In this document: positions 51,067 to 58,875 of the stretch, in pieces
How the letters are laid out: every line of letters begins with the position of its first letter
Position numbering within the stretch: position 1 is the first letter of the stretch
From: Rhodothermales bacterium
GTDB lineage: Bacteria > Bacteroidota > Rhodothermia > Rhodothermales > Bin80
Reading direction: 5' to 3'
Length of the DNA stretch: 64,000 nucleotides
Assembly (NCBI GenBank): GCA_022821385.1
Contig: JAJEDR010000074.1
Span: 1-64,000, forward strand
Notes under the pieces: generated by a model
The model's input: only the letters and a program-made list of their open reading frames with translations
Database searches by the model: none
What the model was told of the DNA's origin: nothing
Program-made: the position numbers and the translations under genes

Positions 51067-52538
51067 TCACTGCTGATATTGTCATAGTAGGTACTGGAAT
51101 TGGCGGAGGTACGCTGGCCTGGGGGTTGCGCAACACCGGTGCCCGCATCCTTTTGATTGAGCGTGGAGATTTTTTACCCCAGGAAGCACAGAACTGGGTC
51201 CCCGAAGCTGTTTTTGGCGATAACCGCTACAAACCGGACGAAACCTGGGAGTCTGCTGATGGTCGCTCCTTCAAGCCCGGAGTTCACTATTGTGTGGGAG
51301 GCAACTCCAAAGTTTACGGCGCCGCCCTGCCCCGTTTCCGGGAAGAAGACTTTGGGGCCCTTGAGCACGAGGGAGGAGTCAGTCCGGATTGGCCAATCAC
51401 CTATGACGAATTGGAACCGTATTACTGCCGTGCGGAAACATTGTATGGTGTGCGCGGGAATGCCGGAGAAGATCCTACCGATCCCGCACGTACTGCAGAT
51501 TACCCTCACAAGGCCGTTCCGCACGAACCTCAGATCGCCTGTTTAGCCACCTCCCTGCGGAAACAGGGACTCCATCCCTTCCACTTGCCCCTGGGAATTG
51601 ATCTCGGCGGACAATGCCTCCGTTGCCATACATGCGATGGTTTTCCGTGTAGAGTTCATGCAAAGCATGACGCTGAAGTATGTGTCGTGCGCCCTGCTAT
51701 TGACCACCCAAACGTAACTTTGTGGACAAATACTACAGCGCGCCGCATCGTGGTGCGCGACGGATCCGTCGATTCGCTTGAGCTGGAACGGGAAGGTGAA
51801 CTAGTAGCCGTGAGTGCAGGTACCTATGTACTCAGTTGCGGTGCCGTTAACTCCGCTGCATTGTTGCTTCGCTCCGATGGAATCCCGAACAACTCAGAAC
51901 TGATTGGCCGCAACTACATGGTGCACAACAACAGTGCGCTGATCGCTGTACGCCCGTGGGAAACGAATCGAACCACCTTCCAGAAAACGTTATCAATCAA
52001 TGATTGGTACTTTGGAGAGTCGTCGTGGCCGTGGCCCATGGGAAACCTGCAGATGATCGGCAAAGTGCAAGGATCTATGTTGAAATCCGCGCGCCCACGG
52101 TTGCCCCTTTCATGGCTGAGCTATTTGGCAAACAGAAGCATTGAATGGTGGGTGATGAGCGAGGATTTACCTGATCCCGACAACCGCGTTACACTTTCAT
52201 CAAGCGGGAGGATACAGATCCACTGGAAACCAAACAATTTAACTGCACACCGGCGTCTGTTAAGCAAGGCACGCAGGATGCTGCGCCGTGCCGGATATCC
52301 GATCCTGATAAGTCAGGAAATGGGGATTGAAACAAATTCGCATCAGTGCGGCACCTTACGCATGGGTAAGGATCCATGTGACAGCGTGCTTGATCCTTAC
52401 TGCCGTGTGCATGAACTCAAAAACCTCCGCGTCGTCGACGCTTCTTTTTTTCCATCCTCTGGGGCCATGAACCCGGCACTCACCATTGCGGCCCAGGCAC
52501 TTCGGGTTGCTGATAATGTGACAGACCAATTGCCATGA
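51063..52538 (+). CDS. GMC-family oxidoreductase with CX2CX2CX4C motif
   Basis: 491 aa; DIVIVGTGIGGGTLAWGLRNTGARILLIERG, GGNSKVYGAALPRFREEDF, GGQCLRCHTCDGFPCRVHAKHDAEVC; C-terminal VVDASFFPSSGAMNPALTIAAQALRVAD. Confidence 0.9.
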   Translation: MITADIVIVGTGIGGGTLAWGLRNTGARILLIERGDFLPQEAQNWVPEAVFGDNRYKPDETWESADGRSFKPGVHYCVGGNSKVYGAALPRFREEDFGALEHEGGVSPDWPITYDELEPYYCRAETLYGVRGNAGEDPTDPARTADYPHKAVPHEPQIACLATSLRKQGLHPFHLPLGIDLGGQCLRCHTCDGFPCRVHAKHDAEVCVVRPAIDHPNVTLWTNTTARRIVVRDGSVDSLELEREGELVAVSAGTYVLSCGAVNSAALLLRSDGIPNNSELIGRNYMVHNNSALIAVRPWETNRTTFQKTLSINDWYFGESSWPWPMGNLQMIGKVQGSMLKSARPRLPLSWLSYLANRSIEWWVMSEDLPDPDNRVTLSSSGRIQIHWKPNNLTAHRRLLSKARRMLRRAGYPILISQEMGIETNSHQCGTLRMGKDPCDSVLDPYCRVHELKNLRVVDASFFPSSGAMNPALTIAAQALRVADNVTDQLP

Positions 52539-52609
52539 CTTGTTTTACACATTTGTCTGTGCAGCTGGGTACACTGAGAAGTCGCTGATAATACAACAAA
52601 CCATTTGCC

Positions 52610-53077
52610 ATGACTCGACGCCACATTTTTCTCATTCTAGCCGGTTTGGCCATAACCTCAGGGATGCAGGCGCAATCTCCGATTCCGTCTGTACTTGACG
52701 ATTTCCATCTTGCTGCTTCCGAAGCCGATTATGACCGATACTTCGGTCATCTCGCCGAAAACAGTGTCTTTCTGGGAACAGACATAACCGAGCGCTGGAC
52801 TAAGTCAGAATTCCAGGATTATGCCAGGCCCCATTTCAGCGCCGGACGCGGCTGGACCTATGTGCTCAAGACCCGTAACGTTCTCGTAGCCCCGGACGGC
52901 CAGACTGCCTGGTTTGACGAAATACTCCACAATGAAAAGTTCGGAGATGTCCGTGGAACAGGAGCTTTGATTCTTGAAGAGGACACGTGGAAGATCATTC
53001 AGTATCACCTTACACTGCCCGTACCCAATGATCTTATTGGCAAACTTGTCGAAATGATCAACGAGCAGTCAGAATGA
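52610..53077 (+). CDS. Exported NTF2-like/SnoaL-type protein
   Basis: 155 aa; signal peptide LILAGLAITSGMQAQ; FHLAASEADYDRYFGHLAENSVFLGTDITERWTKSEFQDYARPHFSAGRGWTY. Confidence 0.75.
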   Translation: MTRRHIFLILAGLAITSGMQAQSPIPSVLDDFHLAASEADYDRYFGHLAENSVFLGTDITERWTKSEFQDYARPHFSAGRGWTYVLKTRNVLVAPDGQTAWFDEILHNEKFGDVRGTGALILEEDTWKIIQYHLTLPVPNDLIGKLVEMINEQSE

Positions 53078-53339
53078 TCGGATGAGAAGATTTTCGGCGG
53101 ACCGGATCTATCCGGGATTAGCCATGCGTGTTCTTTCCTGTCGAGAATTTTCGTAGGGCTCCTCCTGAAGTTGGCGGTACACGGATGCTCACACTTTAAG
53201 TTAATTTTTGGCGGTAGGGACTCAAGTTTCTCCGGGCCCTCCACTGGTAATTGACTGGAAGTTCACTCATTTGCATGAGTATTCAGATAGCCCCATCCGA
53301 CAAAACTATTGAGTGACCCTGACAAAAGAGTATGTGACG

Positions 53340-53590
53340 CTGGAAAACGTGCTGAACCCAACTCTCATAGCGGTAAGGCCTTGAAACTCGATAAACGAGC
53401 GGAGGGAAAGGTCATTGAGTCTGCCACCTTCACCGCAGGAGCCGAGATACCGCCCCATACCGGCAACCTGGTCGCTGCAGAATGGAACTTTGAGGGGACC
53501 GGTACATTTCCAATTCCGGGCTTTTCACCCCTGCCGGCGTAACGAGTTTCCATGTAACGCTGGAGACCACGTACACCTTTTCAATACTTG
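53340..53590 (+). pseudogene. Frameshifted remnant of a PKD-like domain (C-terminal portion of a larger lost protein)
   Basis: Frame 1: RAEGKVIESATFTAGAEIPPHTGNLVAAEWNFEGTGTFPIPG; continues in another frame as LFTPAGVTSFHVTLETTYTFSILG up to the permease ATG. Confidence 0.5.
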
Positions 53591-53591
53591 G

Positions 53592-55034
53592 ATGGCGTCC
53601 ACGCCCCCTGCATCAATCACCGAACGGCTCGACGCAATCAATGAGTTCGACCGCGAGCCTGTCTCCGAGGACGCCCTCCAAGGACCCGGCAACTTTATCG
53701 GCCTCTACGCCGGTGAGCATGTAGCTGGCACGGAGTTCGTCATCGGACCATTGTTCGTCGCCCACGGCGTAGCCGCCGGCGACCTGTTCCTGGGTCTGCT
53801 CGTGGGCAACCTGCTGGCTGTCCTGTCCTGGGCCTTCATCTGCGCACCCATCGCTACGCGCACGCGGCTCAACCTCTACTGGAAGCTCCGCAAGATTGCT
53901 GGCCCGAACCTGCTCTTTGTCTACAACCTCGTCAATGCTGCCATGTTTTGTTTCCTGGCTGGCTCGATGATCTCGGTCGCGGCCACGGCGGTAGGCATCC
54001 CGTTTGATATGACCATGCCCGGCCTCGACGACTTCTATCCCAACAGCGTCGGCTGGGTCGTGACGGTGCTCTTGGTCGGATCGGTTGTGACCGTCCTGGC
54101 CATCCTGGGCTTTGAAAAGATCGCCTATTTCTCAAAGATTGCCGCGCCGTGGATGTTTCTGGTCTTCGTTGCCTGCGGCGTGGCCGTTCTCCCGCAACTC
54201 GGCGTCACCTCGTTGGGCGACTTCTGGACGGTAGCTAACGAGAAAATCTGGACTGGCGAGCCGCTGTCAGGGCGCATCCGCTTCACATTCTGGCATGTGA
54301 TGTTCTTTGCCTGGTTCGCCAACATGGCCATGCACATAGGCATGGCCGATATGACCATCCTGCGCTACGCGAAGAAGTGGCACTACGGCTTCGCGAGTGC
54401 CTTCGGCATGTACCTCGGCCACTATATCGCCTGGGTCGCCTCAGGTATCCTGGTGGCGCTCGCGCTACAGAACGCCAGTGAAGTGGCACCGGGCCCGATT
54501 GCCTATCTGGGCGCAGGCGTGGCGGGCCTCGTGGCAGTGCTCCTCGCCGGCTGGACGACTGCCAATCCGACGATCTACCGCGCGGGCTTGGCAATGCAGA
54601 CAATCACACCAAATTGGAAGCGCTGGAAGATGACCCTCGCGGTGGGAATGATCACCACCATGGCGGCACTCTTCCCGGCGCTGATGATGCGACTCCTGGA
54701 CTTCGTAGCACTTTACGGCCTGCTGCTGATGCCGATGGGCGCGGTGATCTTCGCCGACTTCTGGCTGTTGCCGAAGCTGGGCCTGCGACAGGACTACGCG
54801 GAGTGGAAGCAACTCCTCTTCAGCCTCCCCGCTGCGCTAGCGTGGCTCCTCACGTTGGGAGCCTGCCTACTCCTTAATCTCGTCTGGGACGTTGAGATCT
54901 TTTTCTTGGGCCTGCCGGGATGGTTCATCGCCACGGGCCTATACGTTGCGCTAAGCGTAGCACAGCAGCGGCGCGTTCCAGTTCCACAGTCCAGCACGCC
55001 GACTACAGACTTTCTTTCCGAAGAGATTACATGA
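53592..55034 (+). CDS. NCS1/purine-cytosine permease-like transporter
   Basis: Likely start ATG 53592 (MASTPPASITERLDAINEFDREPVSEDALQG; track start 53415). 12-TM-like hydrophobic profile. Confidence 0.7.
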   Translation: MASTPPASITERLDAINEFDREPVSEDALQGPGNFIGLYAGEHVAGTEFVIGPLFVAHGVAAGDLFLGLLVGNLLAVLSWAFICAPIATRTRLNLYWKLRKIAGPNLLFVYNLVNAAMFCFLAGSMISVAATAVGIPFDMTMPGLDDFYPNSVGWVVTVLLVGSVVTVLAILGFEKIAYFSKIAAPWMFLVFVACGVAVLPQLGVTSLGDFWTVANEKIWTGEPLSGRIRFTFWHVMFFAWFANMAMHIGMADMTILRYAKKWHYGFASAFGMYLGHYIAWVASGILVALALQNASEVAPGPIAYLGAGVAGLVAVLLAGWTTANPTIYRAGLAMQTITPNWKRWKMTLAVGMITTMAALFPALMMRLLDFVALYGLLLMPMGAVIFADFWLLPKLGLRQDYAEWKQLLFSLPAALAWLLTLGACLLLNLVWDVEIFFLGLPGWFIATGLYVALSVAQQRRVPVPQSSTPTTDFLSEEIT

Positions 55035-55207
55035 AAACTGCCCTGAAACTCGCTTCGTTCCTCGGCCTCAGCCTGACGGTCGTGCCTGCCTTTCTGGTCT
55101 TCGCGGGTACCATCACATGGACCACCCACGCGACGCTGATGGCTCTCGGCGCGGTGCTTTGGTTCGTCACGGCCCCCTTCTGGATGCCCCATGATGCCCC
55201 TGTTTAA
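55031..55207 (+). CDS. Small membrane protein (58 aa)
   Basis: MKTALKLASFLGLSLTVVPAFLVFAGTITWTTHATLMALGAVLWFVTAPFWMPHDAPV; ATGA overlap with permease stop; two hydrophobic helices. Confidence 0.55.
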   Translation: MKTALKLASFLGLSLTVVPAFLVFAGTITWTTHATLMALGAVLWFVTAPFWMPHDAPV

Positions 55208-55333
55208 CCTTGCGAAAAACACCATTCTCCTCCGCGTCAATCCCGATTTGACGGGAGGCTCGTCGAATCAGATCGGTGGATCGGGTGGGCCGTTATCATG
55301 GCGAAGCTTGGAGGGCAATCCTGAACTCGAGAT

Positions 55334-56623
55334 TTGAAAATGATGAATCCAGCGCAGATCGAAATGAGCAACACGGCGACAATGGAGGCGCACCGGTGCG
55401 ATACCGAACACTTGGGGGAACAGCTCCAGCGGCGGGGAATCGACCTCAACGCCGTCGTTGCGCAGGTGGCCGCCTTTGAAGTGGCCGTGCCCTCCTGGGC
55501 TCTGGGCACCGGCGGTACCCGCTTTGGGCGCTTCCCCGAACCAGGCGAGCCCCGCGACGTCTTCGAGAAGATGGACGACATTGCCGTGATCCAGCAACTT
55601 ACGCGCGCCACGCCACGCGTCTCGCTACACCTTCCGTGGGACGAACCGGATGATCCCGGCGCCCTACGCGACCATGCAACTTCTTTGGGCCTAGGCTTTG
55701 ACGCGGTTAACTCGAACACTTTTCAGGACCAGACTCACCAAGTGCACAGCTACAAGTTCGGCTCGCTCTGCCACACCGACGCGGCGGTGCGTGCGCAGGC
55801 CGTCGCCCACAATGTGCACGTCATTGAAGTGGGCCGAGCGCTCGGCTCCGAGGCGCTCACGGTCTGGCTGGCCGACGGGGCCAACTATCCCGGCCAGATG
55901 CACCTTAGGAAGAGCTTCGAACGCACGCTTGAGGGCCTCCGCGAAATCTACACCGCGCTGCCAGAGAGTTGGCAGCTTTTTACCGAGCACAAACCCTTCG
56001 AGCCCGCCTTTTATGCTACTGTCGTGCAGGACTGGGGCTCGTCGCTCATGCTGGCGCAGGCGCTAGGACTTCGGGCCTCCTGCCTGGTCGACCTAGGCCA
56101 TCACCTGCCCGACACAAACATCGAACTGGTCGTGGCCCGGCTCGTGACGGCGGGCAAGCTCGGCGGCTTCCACTTCAATGACTCGAAGTATGGCGACGAC
56201 GATCTGACTGCAGGCTCGATCAAGCCGTATCAGCTCTTTTTGGTCTTCAACGAGCTGGTTGATGCGTCCGAGGCAGGCATGCTCGACGCTGCCCCAGCCT
56301 ATATGATCGATCAGAGCCACAACCTGAAGGATCCAATCGAGGCGCTTTTGATGACGGTGGACAACTTGCGGCAGTCCTACGCAAAGGCACTTCTCGTCGA
56401 CCGCGCAGCGCTGGCGCACTATCAGGATACGAACGACGTGGTGATGGCCGAACAGGTGCTTAAGACGGCCTACGAGACGGACGTGCGGCCCCTGATTGCC
56501 GAAGCCCGCCAGCGTTGTGGCGGCGCGCTCAATCCAGTCGCTGCTTTCCGCGCCTCCGGCTATCGCGCGGCGAAAGCCACGGAGCGGACCGGTGTCACCT
56601 ACGCGCCACCGCAAAGCCTTTGA
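55334..56623 (+). CDS. L-rhamnose isomerase-like sugar isomerase (RhaI type)
   Basis: 429 aa; TPRVSLHLPWDEPDDPGAL, LFTEHKPFEPAFYATVVQDWGSSLMLAQALG, LVDLGHHLPDTNIELVVARLV, GGFHFNDSKYGDDDLTAGSIKPYQLFLVFNEL. Confidence 0.8.
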   Translation: MKMMNPAQIEMSNTATMEAHRCDTEHLGEQLQRRGIDLNAVVAQVAAFEVAVPSWALGTGGTRFGRFPEPGEPRDVFEKMDDIAVIQQLTRATPRVSLHLPWDEPDDPGALRDHATSLGLGFDAVNSNTFQDQTHQVHSYKFGSLCHTDAAVRAQAVAHNVHVIEVGRALGSEALTVWLADGANYPGQMHLRKSFERTLEGLREIYTALPESWQLFTEHKPFEPAFYATVVQDWGSSLMLAQALGLRASCLVDLGHHLPDTNIELVVARLVTAGKLGGFHFNDSKYGDDDLTAGSIKPYQLFLVFNELVDASEAGMLDAAPAYMIDQSHNLKDPIEALLMTVDNLRQSYAKALLVDRAALAHYQDTNDVVMAEQVLKTAYETDVRPLIAEARQRCGGALNPVAAFRASGYRAAKATERTGVTYAPPQSL

Positions 56624-56636
56624 GATTGTGAACATC

Positions 56637-56765
56637 ATGAACTATTACCTCGCCTCCGACCTCGGTACCCCCAGCCGACAGACCGTGCTTGGCACGCTTG
56701 ACGGCGATGCAATACGACTGAGACACCCAAGCCGAAAGTTGAAGGTCATCGGGATAACACCTTAG
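56637..56765 (+). pseudogene. Truncated rhamnulokinase (RhaB-like) N-terminus
   Basis: MNYYLASDLGTPSRQTVLGTLDGDAIRL resembles the sugar-kinase start 'YLA.DLGAESGR.VLG.LDG..+.L'; similarity ends about 56720 and ORF terminates at 56765. Confidence 0.6.
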
Positions 56766-57131
56766 ACTGGCGAATTCATTTCCTGCAGTATCGGGACCGG
56801 AGCTGCATTCCCCTAAGAAGCACCGCCACGGATTCACACCATATCGGGTCGCTCCGCTCCCTGCGTGGCTCTGGCAGGTATCCATATATTGGGAACAGAC
56901 ATTCTTCCGAGGACTCCTCTGCAATTGCTCCAGAACTTCGGGATCATCCTTTGTCCTGCACTCAATTTGCACTACATGTAACTGCACCAAGTTCTCCCTG
57001 CCACGCGAGCACGGATTGTGGCGGGCGCTTGTGATGGGGTCGACCTGCGAGCCGCATGAGAATTCCCTTGAAGCCGTAGCCCTTTCCGTCACACCGCGCA
57101 CGATTCAGGCGGCGGGTGCGCTCACTTCAAG

Positions 57132-57325
57132 CGACTAGATTCCTCAAGTCTTCCAGACATCAGACCTAAATACGACCTAACCAAATACCGATCTTCCTCC
57201 ACCACCTCGTATGCCTCAGTAATCGACGTTAACGGAAGAATTCGACCTCAAATCCAGGCAAACCGACTGCCGGGGATTCGTTCAGTGCGCGGGCCACTGC
57301 CCGCTTCGCCTCGGCTACCTTGCAT
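57132..57325 (-). pseudogene. Decayed minus-strand gene remnant (unknown family)
   Basis: Reverse-strand reading TIYRICKVAEAKRAVARALNESPAVGLPGFEVEFF, then after a 1-nt shift PLTSITEAYEVVEEDRYLVRSYLGLMSGRLEESSRLK*; protein-like composition across two frames. Confidence 0.4.
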
Positions 57326-57683
57326 ATTCTGTAGATGGTGCTTAGTCAATTGTTGAGTAACGGTCAGTATAGTGAGTTTCAGTGGGATGTCGACCGTTTT
57401 TTGGACTGCTTGGTCTTCTGGGGATGAATTTTTGGTGCCCGGGTGCATATTCACATATAGAGTCAATGATTCTGTGCTTAACGGATTATCCTATTCAGTA
57501 AAAAACCGAAACCTGTGGGCTCTGTTACTGGCGCCGTGGAGAGCGTATCATACACTATTATGAGGAAAATAGCTACTGTAAACTTGTTTGGTTCGGATAG
57601 TGCGGGATTCACGGAATTTGGTTGGATTAGTATATTGGGGCTGCCATTGCACCTACCCTAACACTAACCAAGCCAGGAGTGTT

Positions 57684-57725
57684 ATGTCTGAAAACACAAC
57701 TGAAACAGAGCAGATGGATGTTTGA
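57684..57725 (+). CDS. Short leader-type ORF (MSENTTETEQMDV), TGATG-coupled to protease gene
   Basis: ATG 57684 to TGA 57723-57725, overlapping ATG 57725 of next ORF; preceded by purine-rich ccaggag. Confidence 0.4.
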   Translation: MSENTTETEQMDV

Positions 57726-58417
57726 TGGCCAACACCATTCTACGCAATGCCGATGTTATGGTATGGGATGACATCGTAAGTAGAGTATCACCCTACGTAG
57801 TTAAGATAGAATCCCCGGTCTGTACTGGAACAGGGTTTTTGCTAAACACGGGGACGGATTTACCTTTACATGAAATAGCCACCGCCAGACATGTGATTGA
57901 ACAGGCAGGTAAATGGCAATTGCCCCTGACACTAATTTTGAAGGATCAAAAGTGTCTGTATGAGAAGGAGGACTATTCAGTGCTTTCCGACCCAGGGGAA
58001 AAGGATCTTGCTATCCTCTTGGTTCGGAAGAGTAGCTTTCACTTTGAGAGCAGCCCGGTGGATCTCCTTCCAACTGACTTCTTTCTTCCTGCCGGAAGAG
58101 AGGTCGGATGGCTTGGATACTCCGCCGACTTCAACCTGTGTTTCTTTTCTGGTCAGATCAGTGGGAATATCGGAAGTTTTGGCAGTCATGATCACGAATA
58201 CCTTATTGATGGAGTGGCAATAAGTGGGGTGAGTGGCGGGCCAATTATTGTTCCCGATCCGCCCCACAATATACATATTGGAGGATTAATTACCGCATAT
58301 TTTTCCGATCCTGTGAAAGGCGCTGTTTTGCCCGGTCTCTCAATTGCTCAGGACAGCTCGTCATTACATAAAATGGTTGGTCTTATGAAAATGATAAAAA
58401 GTCACCTTAAAACTTAG
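57722..58417 (+). CDS. Trypsin-like serine protease domain protein
   Basis: 231 aa (first codon TTG 57722; ATG 57725); triad-type segments ATARHVIE (His), EKDLAILLV (Asp), GVSGGPIIV (Ser). Confidence 0.7.
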   Translation: MMANTILRNADVMVWDDIVSRVSPYVVKIESPVCTGTGFLLNTGTDLPLHEIATARHVIEQAGKWQLPLTLILKDQKCLYEKEDYSVLSDPGEKDLAILLVRKSSFHFESSPVDLLPTDFFLPAGREVGWLGYSADFNLCFFSGQISGNIGSFGSHDHEYLIDGVAISGVSGGPIIVPDPPHNIHIGGLITAYFSDPVKGAVLPGLSIAQDSSSLHKMVGLMKMIKSHLKT

Positions 58418-58770
58418 CTGCATTGAAATAAATAAAATGCCTTGTGTTGATTTGTTGGATCCAATCTATTCATAGGAATGATTTAGCTCAACGTGGAAGA
58501 CTTTGGGCAACACTTCTGCGAGGCTAACCCCGGAATACGCAGACACGCTTGAAAGACTTCGCCAATTATATTTCAAACAAGAAGTGGAACAAGCAGTCTC
58601 AACGCAACTCCTACTATCTATCGAATATTTCCACAGGCAAGACAAGATTGCCATAAATTGGCAGTTCAGACGGCAAGGGCAGGAACAGAAGGAATTGGAC
58701 GTCTTGGTATATAAGCATCATACTGAGAACCTGCATCTCTACCAAGCAATACGAGTAGCTGTACTCCCTG

Positions 58771-58855
58771 TACCCGGGGTGGGACTCGAACCCACACAGC
58801 CTTTGGGGCCAACGGATTTTGAGTCCGTCGCGTCTACCAATTCCGCCACCCGGGC
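58771..58855 (-). tRNA. tRNA-Leu (anticodon CAA)
   Basis: Reverse strand GCCCGGGTGGCGGAATTGGTAGACGCGACGGACTCAAAATCCGTTGGCCCCAAAGGCTGTGTGGGTTCGAGTCCCACCCCGGGTA; cloverleaf with long variable arm, anticodon loop CTCAAAA, no encoded CCA. Confidence 0.95.
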
Positions 58856-58875
58856 AATAAAGCGTTCTACTTATA

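Noticed and set aside
53932-56638. Overlapping antisense/alternative-frame ORFs in the GC-rich block (e.g. 54283..54603-, 54465..54812-, 54794..55240-, 55698..56066+, 56093..56638-)
   Set aside because: Typical spurious long frames in GC-rich coding DNA; sense genes explain the region.
56595-57101. 168-aa minus-strand ORF
   Set aside because: Overlaps the isomerase end and rhaB remnant antisense; composition not domain-like.
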